Of a stretch of 64,000 bases of DNA, positions 1 to 8,851 are shown piece after piece. This stretch comes from SMXQ01 sp033720855 (lineage in GTDB: Bacteria > Pseudomonadota > Alphaproteobacteria > SMXQ01), in contig JAWWBR010000003.1 of NCBI GenBank assembly GCA_033720855.1, positions 1 to 64,000 on the forward strand. The letters are read 5' to 3'. Under the pieces are notes generated by a model. It worked only from the letters and a program-made list of their open reading frames with translations, did no database searches and was not told where the DNA came from. Numbering within the stretch: the first letter of the stretch is position 1; each line of letters begins with the position of its first letter. The translations under genes and the position numbers were made by a program.

Positions 1-445
1 AGACCGCCATTTCGGCATCAACGTCAAGCGCAAAGGATCCCAGGACCGCTCCCGCCAGGACGATCTGCGCAACGGTGTTGATCTTGCTGATATAGAGCGG
101 CGACATCTTGAGGTTATGGGTGAGCAGATGAAACAGCATCGCCCCGCCGATGATGAGAACGTCCCGGGAAACCACCAGAATGACGATCCAACTGGGCAGA
201 TAACCCTCGGTCCCCAGGGTCACGTATATGCTCATCAAAAGGGCCTTGTCCGCGAGGGGGTCGAGATACTCGCCGACCACGGATATGCAGGACATTCGGC
301 GCGCAAGAAAGCCGTCGACCGCATCGGACAGGCCCGCACCGACGAAGAGCCAAAAAGCCAAAGCCATTTGGTCGTCGATGATCGCCCAAACGACGACCGG
401 CACGATCAACAGCCGGCCAAGGGAAATGAGATTCGGGATATTCAC
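1..445 (-). CDS. CDP-alcohol phosphatidyltransferase, PgsA-like (3' end beyond window)
   Basis: This is the N-terminal 148 residues of an integral membrane CDP-alcohol phosphotransferase; the C-terminus lies beyond base 1. The protein starts VNIPNLISLGRLL from a GTG at 445. It carries the full family signature D-x2-D-G-x2-A-R-x8-G-x3-D-x3-D, whose aspartates bind the metal and the CDP-lipid head group. Family members make phosphatidylglycerophosphate (PgsA), cardiolipin or related lipids; PgsA or a cardiolipin-synthase-like paralogue is likeliest but the substrate cannot be read here. The start overlaps the stop of the upstream DUF2066 gene as GTGA, so the two are probably translationally coupled. 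Confidence 0.88.
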   Translation of the reverse strand, partial: MNIPNLISLGRLLIVPVVVWAIIDDQMALAFWLFVGAGLSDAVDGFLARRMSCISVVGEYLDPLADKALLMSIYVTLGTEGYLPSWIVILVVSRDVLIIGGAMLFHLLTHNLKMSPLYISKINTVAQIVLAGAVLGSFALDVDAEMAV

Positions 446-1710
446 GGGCTTCCGACCGCTTGATTGTTGAGCGTCGCCGCCGGCGGCGCTTCGGGGGGCG
501 CCAGGGGCACGGCAGGTTCTTTCGCCGCACGGCGAATTGTCCAGGACAAGGGGCCGCGCTCAAGGAGAAGGTCGTTTTGAACCAAGGCCGTCATCAGCTG
601 CCGTTCATCTCCGATGTAGCTGACCTTCAACCGCGCTTCGTTCCGCGAAAGATATACCAGTTCGCTGTGGCGGATGAACGCGATCCCGGCAAGCCGCCGC
701 TTGATGTCGAGCCAGTCGGCAAGCGAGGTAATGGGAATCTTGGCTTTCAGTTCATTACCGGAACCGAAGCGCAAGCGGTTTCTGCTCTTCCACTCCTCCT
801 GGATTTGTTTCGCGATGAACGCCGCGGCCCTGGCGACAACCGCATCGGCACTCTCGCCTTCGCGCACCGCGAAGGACTCCAAACGCGTCTGCTCCAGCGC
901 CGCCGTTCCCATTCGGCTGAGCGTGACCTGAAGGAACGCCTGCGCCGGCTGTCCTTGCGGGCCGACGGCCCCCATCCTCAGTCCGGCAACGGCGACCAAT
1001 ACGTCTTTGGCACCGTACCGCGTGGCGATGGCGGCAAGCCGGTCGCTGTCGCCGCGCACCGCCTGCTCGGCGCCAATCAGGGCCACATCGCGAAAATCCC
1101 CCTTCGGCCGCAGCAAAGGAACAAGCCCGTCGGAGGGTGGCAAGGCCTGCCAGGCCTCTCTCCAGGGATTGGGCTGGCCCCAAAGGGAAAACGCACCGGA
1201 GACCTCGAAAACCGGCAGGACGAGCACCGGCCGGCTAAGCGTTTCGGCGAACCCCACCTTGTGCAGCCGAAGATAGTCGCGGACGCCGTCGGGTTTGAAC
1301 CGTACCCGAAGGACGGCAAGGTAGCGGACCGGTGAGGTCTTTTCGCCGCTGACCTCGAAATCACGGACCAATTGCGACACCTCGCTGCCATCGACGGGCG
1401 GCAAACGGTCCCTGTCGGCAGCGAGCACGATGCGGTCCAGAAGCCTATGCAGGGCGGTCTTCATTCCCTGTGCCAGGGCCTGATCCCGGGCCGAGGCGGC
1501 CGTCGCTGCCGTCGCATCGACCTCGACGCCGGAAACGGTGAAGACCCCGTCTGCGCCCTGGGCCTCGGCCGGAGTGACGACCAACACGATGGCAAGACAA
1601 AACAGCAGCGCCCCCCCACGGGCCGAGGCCACCAGCCGCCTGGTGAAACGGCTGGCCGCTGCAACACCAATTGGTCGTGATTGAACCATTACAAACCGTC
1701 GCGGATACAT
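442..1710 (-). CDS. DUF2066 family exported protein
   Basis: A 422-residue protein that I recognise as the DUF2066 family, of unknown function and common in Rhodospirillales beside a CDP-alcohol phosphatidyltransferase. A hydrophobic stretch ending in A-E-A-Q around residues 35-51 looks like a signal peptide, so the protein should be periplasmic or membrane-attached. The first ATG is used here; the internal ATG at 1689 would remove seven residues and still keep the signal sequence. The C-terminus is rich in Pro and Ala. It is divergent from purM, 88 bp away, and overlaps the next gene by four bases. No catalytic motif is evident. Confidence 0.82.
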   Translation of the reverse strand: MYPRRFVMVQSRPIGVAAASRFTRRLVASARGGALLFCLAIVLVVTPAEAQGADGVFTVSGVEVDATAATAASARDQALAQGMKTALHRLLDRIVLAADRDRLPPVDGSEVSQLVRDFEVSGEKTSPVRYLAVLRVRFKPDGVRDYLRLHKVGFAETLSRPVLVLPVFEVSGAFSLWGQPNPWREAWQALPPSDGLVPLLRPKGDFRDVALIGAEQAVRGDSDRLAAIATRYGAKDVLVAVAGLRMGAVGPQGQPAQAFLQVTLSRMGTAALEQTRLESFAVREGESADAVVARAAAFIAKQIQEEWKSRNRLRFGSGNELKAKIPITSLADWLDIKRRLAGIAFIRHSELVYLSRNEARLKVSYIGDERQLMTALVQNDLLLERGPLSWTIRRAAKEPAVPLAPPEAPPAATLNNQAVGSP

Positions 1711-1798
1711 TATCTTAGCTGCGGCTCCGAGGCCGCGCGCCGTTCCCGACCGGGAATCAGGATTAGAACTCCGGCGTAAAACTTATCATGGATGAGCC

Positions 1799-2875
1799 AT
1801 GGAGAAACCCATTAAGCGCGCAACATACAAGGCGGCGGGCGTCGACATTGCGGCTGGAAACGCCCTGGTGGGCCGCATCTCGCCCCTGGCCAAGGCAACC
1901 TCGCGCAGCGGCGTCATGGAAGAGTTGGGCGGCTTCGGTGCCCTGTTCGACATCAGGGCCGCGGGCTTTGAGGACCCGGTATTGGTCGCCGCCACCGATG
2001 GGGTGGGAACGAAGCTGCGCATCGCCATAGATTCGGATTGCCTGGACACGGTGGGCATAGACCTTGTCGCCATGTGCGTTAACGATGTCGTCGTTCAAGG
2101 TGCAGAACCGCTTTTCTTCCTTGATTATTTCGCAACCGGCGCCCTCGACGTCGATGACGCAAGCAAGGTCATCGCCGGGATAGCCGAGGGCTGCAGTCGA
2201 GCCGGGTGCGCCCTGATCGGCGGCGAAACGGCGGAAATGCCCGGCCTGTATTCGGGGAACGACTTCGATCTGGCAGGGTTCGCCGTTGGCGCCGTTGAAC
2301 GCGATCGGGTGCTGACGGGCAAGGGGGTCCGTGCCGGGGACGTGATCTTGGGGCTGGCCGCGTCAGGGTTTCATTCCAACGGATTTTCGCTGATCCGGCG
2401 GATCGTTGCCGATTTGGGACTGACTTGGGAGCAGCCGGCGCCATTTGACGCCGAGAGGACATTGGGAGCTGCGCTGCTTACGCCGACGCGCATCTATGTG
2501 AAATCCTGCCTCGCCGCTTTAGCCAAGGGAGGCGTGAAGGGGCTTGCGCATATCACCGGCGGCGGGCTCTTGGAGAACATTCCGCGGGCCCTGCCCCGAG
2601 GCCTGCGTGCCGTGCTCGATGCCCGGGCATGGCCGCTGCCCCCTGCGTTCCAATGGTTGTCAGCAAACGCGCGGTTGGAGCCCGAGGAACTCGCCCGGAC
2701 CTTCAATTGCGGTATCGGCATGGCGGTGATCGCCGATGCGGCCACGGCCCAGTCGCTGGCCCGATGCTTCGAAGACGCCGGCGAAACGGTGTTTCGGATC
2801 GGTGCGGTCGAAACCGCAGCACCGGGCGGCCGTCCGATCGAAGTCGTGGAAATGGAAACGGCATGGCGCGGCTGA
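1799..2875 (+). CDS. purM: Phosphoribosylformylglycinamidine cyclo-ligase (AIR synthetase)
   Basis: PurM closes the imidazole ring of formylglycinamidine ribonucleotide with ATP to give AIR, the fifth step of de novo purine synthesis, in the cytosol. The 358-residue length is usual. Typical motifs are visible: YKAAGVDI near the N-terminus, the ATDGVGTKLRIA loop, CVNDVVVQGAEPLFFLDYFA, and GGETAEMPG. The C-terminal AIRS domain carries HITGGGLLENIPR and a conserved FNCGIGMA. It overlaps purN by 13 bases, which argues for coupled translation of two neighbouring purine steps. The ATG at 1799 gives a standard N-terminus. Confidence 0.97.
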   Translation: MEKPIKRATYKAAGVDIAAGNALVGRISPLAKATSRSGVMEELGGFGALFDIRAAGFEDPVLVAATDGVGTKLRIAIDSDCLDTVGIDLVAMCVNDVVVQGAEPLFFLDYFATGALDVDDASKVIAGIAEGCSRAGCALIGGETAEMPGLYSGNDFDLAGFAVGAVERDRVLTGKGVRAGDVILGLAASGFHSNGFSLIRRIVADLGLTWEQPAPFDAERTLGAALLTPTRIYVKSCLAALAKGGVKGLAHITGGGLLENIPRALPRGLRAVLDARAWPLPPAFQWLSANARLEPEELARTFNCGIGMAVIADAATAQSLARCFEDAGETVFRIGAVETAAPGGRPIEVVEMETAWRG

Positions 2876-3519
2876 AAACCGGGGTCCTGATCTCGGGTTC
2901 GGGAACCAATTTGCAGGCCCTTTTGGATGCCGCCGTGGCGCCGGACTATCCCGCGGAAATCGCCCTTGTCATCTCCAACACCAGTGGCGCCTTTGGCCTG
3001 CAACGGGCCAAGTCCGCAGAGGTTCCGACGGAAATCATCGATCATAAGGAGTTTCCGACACGTCAGGCCTTCGATCAGGCGCTCGACGCGAGGCTCCGGG
3101 AGGCGGGAATAGAGCAGGTGTGCCTGGCCGGATTCATGCGCATTCTCACGCCCGAATTCGTCGATCTCTGGCGCGATAGATTGATCAATATCCATCCGTC
3201 CCTGTTACCCGCGTTCAAGGGCCTCGACGCCCAGGCCCAGGCACTGGCGGCTGGCGTACGCATCGCCGGCTGCACGGTTCATTTCGTCCGGCCCGAGATG
3301 GATTCCGGACCGATCATCGTTCAGGGCGCCGTACCCGTACTGGACGGTGACGACGTCGAGGCGCTCTCCGCCCGCATCCTCGAGATAGAGCACCGTATCT
3401 ACCCATTGGCGCTGCGCTTGATCGGCGAGGGCAAGGTCACGGTTGATGGGGATACCGTCCACATACGTGGAGCGGACGGAGACGGAGTCCTGATCTCCCC
3501 GCCGCCCGCGGGTGGATAG
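2863..3519 (+). CDS. purN: Phosphoribosylglycinamide formyltransferase
   Basis: PurN transfers a formyl group from 10-formyl-THF to GAR in de novo purine synthesis. The 218-residue protein starts MARLKTGVLISGSGTNLQAL, the usual phosphate-binding N-terminus. It shows NIHPSLLPAFKGLDAQAQAL and the catalytic-region motif AGCTVHFVRPEMDSGPIIVQGAVPV, which contains the essential His and Asp. The ATG lies inside the end of purM in another frame, 13 bases of overlap. The reading frame stays open further upstream, but the family's N-terminus fixes this start. Confidence 0.97.
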   Translation: MARLKTGVLISGSGTNLQALLDAAVAPDYPAEIALVISNTSGAFGLQRAKSAEVPTEIIDHKEFPTRQAFDQALDARLREAGIEQVCLAGFMRILTPEFVDLWRDRLINIHPSLLPAFKGLDAQAQALAAGVRIAGCTVHFVRPEMDSGPIIVQGAVPVLDGDDVEALSARILEIEHRIYPLALRLIGEGKVTVDGDTVHIRGADGDGVLISPPPAGG

Positions 3520-3604
3520 CCCCGGCCTTTATTTTTGTCGGCCTCGCAGATATGGTGGCGGGGCGGAGGAACCGGAGCGACCGAGGTTATTAAGGATACC
3601 GACG

Positions 3605-3727
3605 ATGGCCGATATGGACGACCTCAAGGCCCACGAGGAAATGTGGCGCAACTTCGTGAAACTGATGGCCTGCACGGCCGTCGCCACCGTCGCATGCCTG
3701 TCGCTGCTTGCGCTGATTCTGCTCTAG
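3605..3727 (+). CDS. aa3-type cytochrome c oxidase subunit IV, small membrane protein
   Basis: A 40-residue protein with an acidic N-terminus (MADMDDLKAHEEMWRNFVKL) followed by one hydrophobic helix to the C-terminus. This is the layout of the short alphaproteobacterial aa3 oxidase subunit IV (COX4_pro_2 type), a single-helix accessory subunit. The start ATG has AAGGATA-like purine-rich sequence about ten bases upstream. It sits alone between purN and ndk, about 40 kb from the oxidase operon in this window, a placement I recall from related genomes. Family assignment rests on size, topology and N-terminal style only. Confidence 0.72.
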   Translation: MADMDDLKAHEEMWRNFVKLMACTAVATVACLSLLALILL

Positions 3728-3770
3728 GGGCTGCCCGAAAATCGGATTGATAGGTGCCATCGATCCGGGC

Positions 3771-4193
3771 TCAGCCGACGATTTCCTCATCGGAAAAGAA
3801 GAATGCGATTTCCTGTGCGGCGGTTTCCGGGCCATCGGAGCCGTGCACGGAATTGGCCTCGATGGACTTCGCGAAATCCTTCCTTATGGTGCCGGGATCG
3901 GCCTCGGCCGGATTGGTGGCTCCCATGATTTCGCGGTTTCGGGCAATGGCATCGTCGCCCTCCAGCACCTGGACCACCACAGGCCCCGACGTCATGAAGG
4001 TGCACAGATCGTCGAAAAACGGCCGCTCCTTATGAACACTGTAAAATCGCTCAGCCTGCTCGCGGGTGAGGCGCAGGCGCTTTTGCGCGACGATTCTCAA
4101 TCCCGCCTTCTCGAACCTAGCGCAGATTTCTCCGGTCAGATTGCGTTCGGTCGCATCGGGCTTGATGATGGAAAGGGTGCGTTCAAGGGCCAT
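3771..4193 (-). CDS. ndk: Nucleoside diphosphate kinase
   Basis: Ndk equilibrates nucleoside di- and triphosphates through a phosphohistidine intermediate. The 140-residue protein starts MALERTLSIIKPDATERN and has the active-site signature NSVHGSD with the phosphorylated His at residue 117. Length is normal. The frame is open another 108 bases upstream, but the ATG at 4193 matches the family N-terminus exactly. It is convergent with the small oxidase subunit gene and downstream of holC-pepA on the same strand. Confidence 0.97.
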   Translation of the reverse strand: MALERTLSIIKPDATERNLTGEICARFEKAGLRIVAQKRLRLTREQAERFYSVHKERPFFDDLCTFMTSGPVVVQVLEGDDAIARNREIMGATNPAEADPGTIRKDFAKSIEANSVHGSDGPETAAQEIAFFFSDEEIVG

Positions 4194-4305
4194 GAATCCG
4201 GAACTCCATAACGAATTTGCGGGGCGCTTATAGACGGAACCGACGGCGAGGGCAAGTCGCGGTGGGTCAGCCCACCCCTCACGACCTGAGCCGCCCCACA
4301 TGCTC

Positions 4306-4758
4306 TCACAGCTCCTGCTTTTCCCATCCGCCGCGCTCGCCCTGGCGCCAGTAGGTCAGGTCGTGGCCCGCCTCCTTGTAGGACACCCAGTGCCGCCGCG
4401 CCATCTCCAGTGCGGCATCGTCGCGCCCGTCGAAGATCTCGAGGCAGCGTGCATACTCGCCGATCGCACCCGATTCGGCGCCATCCGTCAGAAACAGGAC
4501 CTCGGCACCGGCCGGATTGTCCTCATCCACGGTCAGCCAGATCGGCTGATCGGGCCCATGGCCGTCCTTGGCCGATCCGTGGGGCAGAAACGACCCCTGA
4601 TCATATGTCCACAGTGCCGCATTCAAGGATTCGAGGCGCTCCTCCGAAGCCGCCTTAACCACGGCACGGAATCCGGCAGAGAGCGCTTTTTCCAGCAGCT
4701 GCGCCAGGGCCGCTTCGAGGCTCGAGCGCTCGAGGTGGTAAAAGGAAACCTGGGTCAC
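4306..4758 (-). CDS. holC: DNA polymerase III chi subunit
   Basis: HolC links the clamp loader to SSB in the DNA polymerase III holoenzyme. The 150-residue product reads as the family: VTQVSFYHLERSSLEAAL at the N-terminus and LWTYDQGSFLPHGSAKDG followed by QPIWLTVDEDNP. I chose the GTG at 4758 because the purine-rich AGAGG lies nine bases upstream and the residues then match the usual M-T-x-V-x-F-Y-H-L start; the GTG at 4767 sits right against that AGAGG. It follows pepA by 22 bases (13 if the 4767 start is used), the order seen in many proteobacteria. Confidence 0.9.
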   Translation of the reverse strand: MTQVSFYHLERSSLEAALAQLLEKALSAGFRAVVKAASEERLESLNAALWTYDQGSFLPHGSAKDGHGPDQPIWLTVDEDNPAGAEVLFLTDGAESGAIGEYARCLEIFDGRDDAALEMARRHWVSYKEAGHDLTYWRQGERGGWEKQEL

Positions 4759-4780
4759 CTGAAACACCCTCTGTGGCGCG

Positions 4781-6295
4781 TCAGCGGCCTTCGTAGTGAT
4801 CGGTCACCAGACGGTCGAGCAGGCGCACACCGAATCCCGTTCCCCCAGGTTCGGCCGTATCGGCGCCCTCCTTCGACCATGTCACTCCGGCGATATCGAG
4901 ATGGGCCCAGGGCACCTTGTTGACGAACCTCTGCAGGAACTGCGCCGCGGTAATTGAACCGGCGCCTCCCCCCGACGAAATGTTCTGAACGTCGGCCGCC
5001 TTGGAATCCATCATCCTGTCGTAGGCGTCATCCAACGGCATACGCCACAGCTTTTCGCCCACCGCCAAGCCGGCCGCCGTGAGCCGCTCGGCGAGCTCGT
5101 CATCGTTTGAGAACAGGCCGGCGTGATAGGCGCCCAGACTGACGATAATGGCTCCGGTCAAGGTTGCGAGATTGACCATGAAGCGAGGTTTGAAACGCTT
5201 TTGGCAATACCACAGCGCATCGGCAAGAACGAGCCGTCCTTCCGCATCGGTATTGAGCACTTCTATGGTCTGCCCCGAATAGGACTTGACGATGTCGCCG
5301 GGCCTTTGGGCCGAACCCGATGGCATGTTCTCCACCAGTCCGACCACGCCAACCGCATTGACCTTGGCCTTTCGGGCAGCGAGCGCATGCATCAATCCGA
5401 TGACCACGCCGGCGCCCCCCATATCCCACTTCATGTCCTCCATTCCACGCGAGGGCTTGATGGAAATGCCCCCGGAATCGAAGGTTACGCCTTTCCCGAT
5501 GAACGCCACCGGCTGGGCCGACTTACCCTGTCGCGGACCGCCATTCCAGCGCATGACCACCATCCTTGGTGGGTGAGCGCTGCCTTGGCCCACGCCAAGG
5601 AGAGCGCCAAACCCGAGGGCCTTCATTTTCTTTTCGTCGAAGACCTCGACTCTCACGCCCAATTTGGAGAGCTTGCGGGCCTGTGCGGCAAGAGTCTGGG
5701 GATAAAGCACGTTGCTGGGCTCGGACACCAGATCGCGAGTGAGAAAGACGCCATCGGCGACCGCATCAAGGCGCGAAAACCGCCGTCGGGCGGCGGCGGT
5801 ATCGGTCACGCCGATATCGAGACGGGTGAGTTTGGGCTTATCTTCCTTCTTTTCCTTGGTTCGGTATTTGTCGAACCGGTAGGAGCGCAAGCGCGCGCCA
5901 ACCGCAAAATGCGCGGCAAGATCGGCGACGGCGACCTTGCAGCCGGTCGGGGCTTCGATCAGCGCGACCGCCCGATTGTCATCGGCACGATTCAACGCGG
6001 CGACGGCAAGCCCCCCCGCTCGCTCGGCGATGAGATCCGTCACTTCCCCGGGTTTCCCCAGGCCGACCACCACGACACGGCTGATCTTCTTACGGCCGGG
6101 GGCGAGGACCACCTCGTTTTGGCCCGCTTTGCCCTTGAAACGGGATGCCGCCAACGCCCGGCGAATGGCTCCGCCAAGGGACCGGTCGAGGGATCGACCA
6201 AGTGCCGTCAGCTTAGGCGCGGATTTGTCCTCGCACGCCAAAATGATCACTGCGTCCTTTTCGGGCACTGCGGGCTTGGAAAACGCAATCCTCAT
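4781..6295 (-). CDS. pepA: Leucyl aminopeptidase, M17 family
   Basis: A cytosolic leucine aminopeptidase of 504 residues that removes N-terminal residues with two metal ions. The C-terminal catalytic domain contains KGVTFDSGGISIKPS, the metal-binding stretch around MKWDMGGAG, and the family signature NTDAEGRLVLAD. The N-terminal macro-like domain of about 170 residues is more variable, as in the family. In E. coli PepA also binds DNA in Xer recombination and car regulation; nothing here tests that. It is upstream of holC and divergent from lptF. Confidence 0.96.
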   Translation of the reverse strand: MRIAFSKPAVPEKDAVIILACEDKSAPKLTALGRSLDRSLGGAIRRALAASRFKGKAGQNEVVLAPGRKKISRVVVVGLGKPGEVTDLIAERAGGLAVAALNRADDNRAVALIEAPTGCKVAVADLAAHFAVGARLRSYRFDKYRTKEKKEDKPKLTRLDIGVTDTAAARRRFSRLDAVADGVFLTRDLVSEPSNVLYPQTLAAQARKLSKLGVRVEVFDEKKMKALGFGALLGVGQGSAHPPRMVVMRWNGGPRQGKSAQPVAFIGKGVTFDSGGISIKPSRGMEDMKWDMGGAGVVIGLMHALAARKAKVNAVGVVGLVENMPSGSAQRPGDIVKSYSGQTIEVLNTDAEGRLVLADALWYCQKRFKPRFMVNLATLTGAIIVSLGAYHAGLFSNDDELAERLTAAGLAVGEKLWRMPLDDAYDRMMDSKAADVQNISSGGGAGSITAAQFLQRFVNKVPWAHLDIAGVTWSKEGADTAEPGGTGFGVRLLDRLVTDHYEGR

Positions 6296-6578
6296 GCGTC
6301 ACTCTCCTAAAGATATCGTCGAACGGCCTGGCGCCGGGCCGGGAGTCTAACGGGATGAGGGGCAAAAATCTAATTTTAGAAGCCATCCCAGGCCGGAGCG
6401 CTTAGCCTGCCAGGGACGTGACCCCGGCTCCTCGGAAGCCGCCGCCCGGACGCAGGCGCGGCCGGTTCATCGGTCCGGGGAAAAGGAAAAGACTCGGAGG
6501 AGATCCCAGTCGCGGCGGGTTTGCCTCGGCCGCTTCCAAATGATGGCGGTCCCCGCCCCTCCCGCTATAATGCGGCCG
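6296..6578. other. Divergent intergenic region pepA/lptF
   Basis: 283 bases between two outward-facing genes. No coding frame with family likeness is visible on either strand. The half next to lptF is very G+C-rich and ends with a perfect TATAAT (listed separately). A short AT-rich patch near 6368-6380 (AATCTAATTTTAGA) is nearly palindromic. Promoters for both directions are expected here, but only the lptF -10 is convincing. Confidence 0.5.
6566..6571 (+). promoter_or_regulatory. Consensus -10 hexamer just upstream of lptF
   Basis: TATAAT stands eight bases before the lptF ATG. Transcription from it would start at about 6578-6579, so the message would be leaderless or begin a few bases before the second ATG (6588). 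No good -35 hexamer lies 16-18 bases upstream. Confidence 0.4.
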
Positions 6579-7730
6579 ATGAACCACATGTTTCGCTATA
6601 TGCTGCGCCAACTGCTCTGGCCACTGTTTTTCGCGGTTTTCATCGTGTCCGGAATCATCTGGATGTCGCAGTCACTGCGGTTCGTGGACCTCGTCCTCAA
6701 TCGCGGGCTTCCGGCATACAACATGTTCTATCTCGCCTTCCTTGTCCTGCCCATGTACACCTCGGTGTTCCTACCCATCATCCTGTTTGCGGTGATGCTG
6801 TTCGCCTACACCAAGATGAATCAGGACAGTGAACTGGTGATTTGGCGGAGTTGCGGCAAAGGGCCGCTGGCTTTGGCGGCCCCCGGATTGTCGGCGGCGG
6901 TGGTGGTCATGATTCTGTGCTACGCATTGAATGTTTATTACATGCCGAAAGCGTACCGGGAGTTCAAAGACCTCCAGACTTCGATCCGCCAAAACTATTC
7001 AGAAATTCTGTTGCGCGAAGGGGCCTTCAACGAGGTCGGCCGCAGCCTGACCATCTATGTCGGTGAGCGCGCTGCCAACGGTGAGCTTCGCGGCCTGCTC
7101 GTCTACGATCGCCGCGACGAACTCAATCCCGTCACCATGATGGCCGAGCGTGGGGCGCTGGTTCGCACGGAATTGGGACCGCGCGTCATCATGGTCAAGG
7201 GAAATCGGCAGACCTTTAAAAGGACGCAGGACAAACTGACAATCCTATATTTCGATCGATACACTCTGGACCTGTCATTGACGCCGACGCGAGCGCGGGA
7301 GCGCGACCGGCAGGCCCGTGAGCGCTACCTCCATGAGCTGTTCGGGGCCGGTGATTCGAAGGGGGAATCGACATATGAAAAGAACCAGCGCCTGAGCTTT
7401 CTTGCCGAGGGGCACCAGAGACTTGCCGCACCCTTGCTTGCCATGGCCTTCGCCTTGATCGCCCTGGTCACGGCGCTGACGGGGGACTTCAATAGGCGCG
7501 GTCAAGGCGTTCGGGTCAGTTTAGCCTGCGCCGTCATCGTTCTCGTTCAGACGCTCAACATCGGTCTGTACCATACGGCCGCCACCACCCCCTCGGTAGT
7601 GCCGCTGATGTATTTGTTGCCGATCTGCGCGATCGGCATTTCGCTCTGGCTTCTGTTGCGGTCCCCTCGCAGAAGCGGGACACCAGCGTTACGCGGCAAA
7701 GGTTTAGGTGAGATGAGGTCCGAGGCATGA
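6579..7730 (+). CDS. lptF: LPS export permease LptF
   Basis: LptF is one of the two transmembrane permeases of the LptB2FG transporter that extracts lipopolysaccharide from the inner membrane. The 383-residue protein has the usual YjgP/YjgQ layout: transmembrane helices at residues ~10-30, 50-80 and 90-115, a periplasmic jelly-roll-like domain, then three further helices near the C-terminus. The start is taken at the ATG giving MNHMFRYMLRQLLWPLFF; the ATG at 6588 is the alternative. It overlaps lptG by ATGA, so the pair is coupled. Confidence 0.95.
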   Translation: MNHMFRYMLRQLLWPLFFAVFIVSGIIWMSQSLRFVDLVLNRGLPAYNMFYLAFLVLPMYTSVFLPIILFAVMLFAYTKMNQDSELVIWRSCGKGPLALAAPGLSAAVVVMILCYALNVYYMPKAYREFKDLQTSIRQNYSEILLREGAFNEVGRSLTIYVGERAANGELRGLLVYDRRDELNPVTMMAERGALVRTELGPRVIMVKGNRQTFKRTQDKLTILYFDRYTLDLSLTPTRARERDRQARERYLHELFGAGDSKGESTYEKNQRLSFLAEGHQRLAAPLLAMAFALIALVTALTGDFNRRGQGVRVSLACAVIVLVQTLNIGLYHTAATTPSVVPLMYLLPICAIGISLWLLLRSPRRSGTPALRGKGLGEMRSEA

Positions 7731-8833
7731 CGCATCAGGCCCGCCTGTCCAGGACCCTGTCGCGGTACATCGCCATTCGCTTTGCCGGCAGTTTTCTCCT
7801 GGTCCTGGCAGCCCTTGGCGGCATCGTCCTTCTTGGCGAAATCGTGGAGCTGCTGCGCAGGGCGAGTTCGCGACCCGAGGTGACGTTCCAGCTGGTCATG
7901 GAAATGGCCATCCTGAAATTCCCCCACTCCCTCGAACAGGTCGTTCCTTTCGTAACCCTATTCGGAGGGATGCTCGTGTTTTGGCGGCTCACGCGCAACA
8001 GCGAACTGATCGTCGCCAGGGCCTCGGGATTCTCGGTCTGGCAGTTTCTCGCCCCTGCGGTCACCATGGCGGTTCTGATCGGGGTATTTTTCATCGCCGC
8101 GATAAATCCGCTTGGCTCGACCATGCAGCTTCGGTTCGAGCAGCTCGAGGGCGACCATTTCAAGGGCCGGACCTCGGATCTCGCGATTTCGCGCTCAGGA
8201 ATGTGGCTGCGCCAGAGCGGCAAGACGGGTAAATCGGTCATCCATTCGCCCCGAATAAATCCCGTGGACATGACCCTGCGCACGGTCACGGTCTACCTGT
8301 TCGATGAGAAAGATCAATTTTCCGGGCGCCTGGATGCGCCCGAGGCGCGCCTTACGCCCGGGCGATGGGAACTTAAGGATGTCATGGTCACGAAACCCGG
8401 CAAACCCCAGGAGCGCCAGGCCAGCTATACGCTGCCTACCGATTGGACCACAGCCAAAATCAAAGATAGCTTCTCGCCGCCGGAGACGCTCTCCTTTTGG
8501 CACCTTCCGGGCTTCATCGCGGTGTTGGATAAGGCCGGATTTACGGCAACCCGGCATCGAGTCCACTGGCATTCGCTTCTCGCGATTCCGCTCATGCTCG
8601 GCGCCATGGTAATGGTGGCGGCGTGCTTTTCTCTCCGCATCGCCCGCCGCGGCGGGGTCGCGCTCGTTATCGGCGCCGGCATTCTTTTTACGTTTTTCAT
8701 CCTGTTCCTGACGGACGTGGTTCACGCGCTGGGGCTGGCCGATACAATTCCTGCGGCGCTCGCTGCCTGGACACCGGCTGGGGTCACGTTGCTGACCGGA
8801 CTTTCGATCCTGCTCTACATCGAGGAAGGGTAA
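7727..8833 (+). CDS. lptG: LPS export permease LptG
   Basis: Second permease of LptB2FG, 368 residues. Helices appear near residues 17-40, 60-75, 100-120, and three more after residue 280, around a periplasmic domain. The N-terminus LSRYIAIRFAGSFLLVL and the EQVVPFVTLFGGMLVFWRLTRNSELIVARASG stretch are family hallmarks; the latter region contacts LptB. The gene overlaps lptF by four bases and is followed after 18 bases by lptD, so three parts of one LPS-transport machine sit in a single transcription unit. Confidence 0.96.
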   Translation: MTHQARLSRTLSRYIAIRFAGSFLLVLAALGGIVLLGEIVELLRRASSRPEVTFQLVMEMAILKFPHSLEQVVPFVTLFGGMLVFWRLTRNSELIVARASGFSVWQFLAPAVTMAVLIGVFFIAAINPLGSTMQLRFEQLEGDHFKGRTSDLAISRSGMWLRQSGKTGKSVIHSPRINPVDMTLRTVTVYLFDEKDQFSGRLDAPEARLTPGRWELKDVMVTKPGKPQERQASYTLPTDWTTAKIKDSFSPPETLSFWHLPGFIAVLDKAGFTATRHRVHWHSLLAIPLMLGAMVMVAACFSLRIARRGGVALVIGAGILFTFFILFLTDVVHALGLADTIPAALAAWTPAGVTLLTGLSILLYIEEG

Positions 8834-8851
8834 AAGCATGGCGGCGCGCGG

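Noticed and set aside
5123..6310. Plus-strand frame of 395 codons.
   Set aside because: Antisense shadow of pepA.
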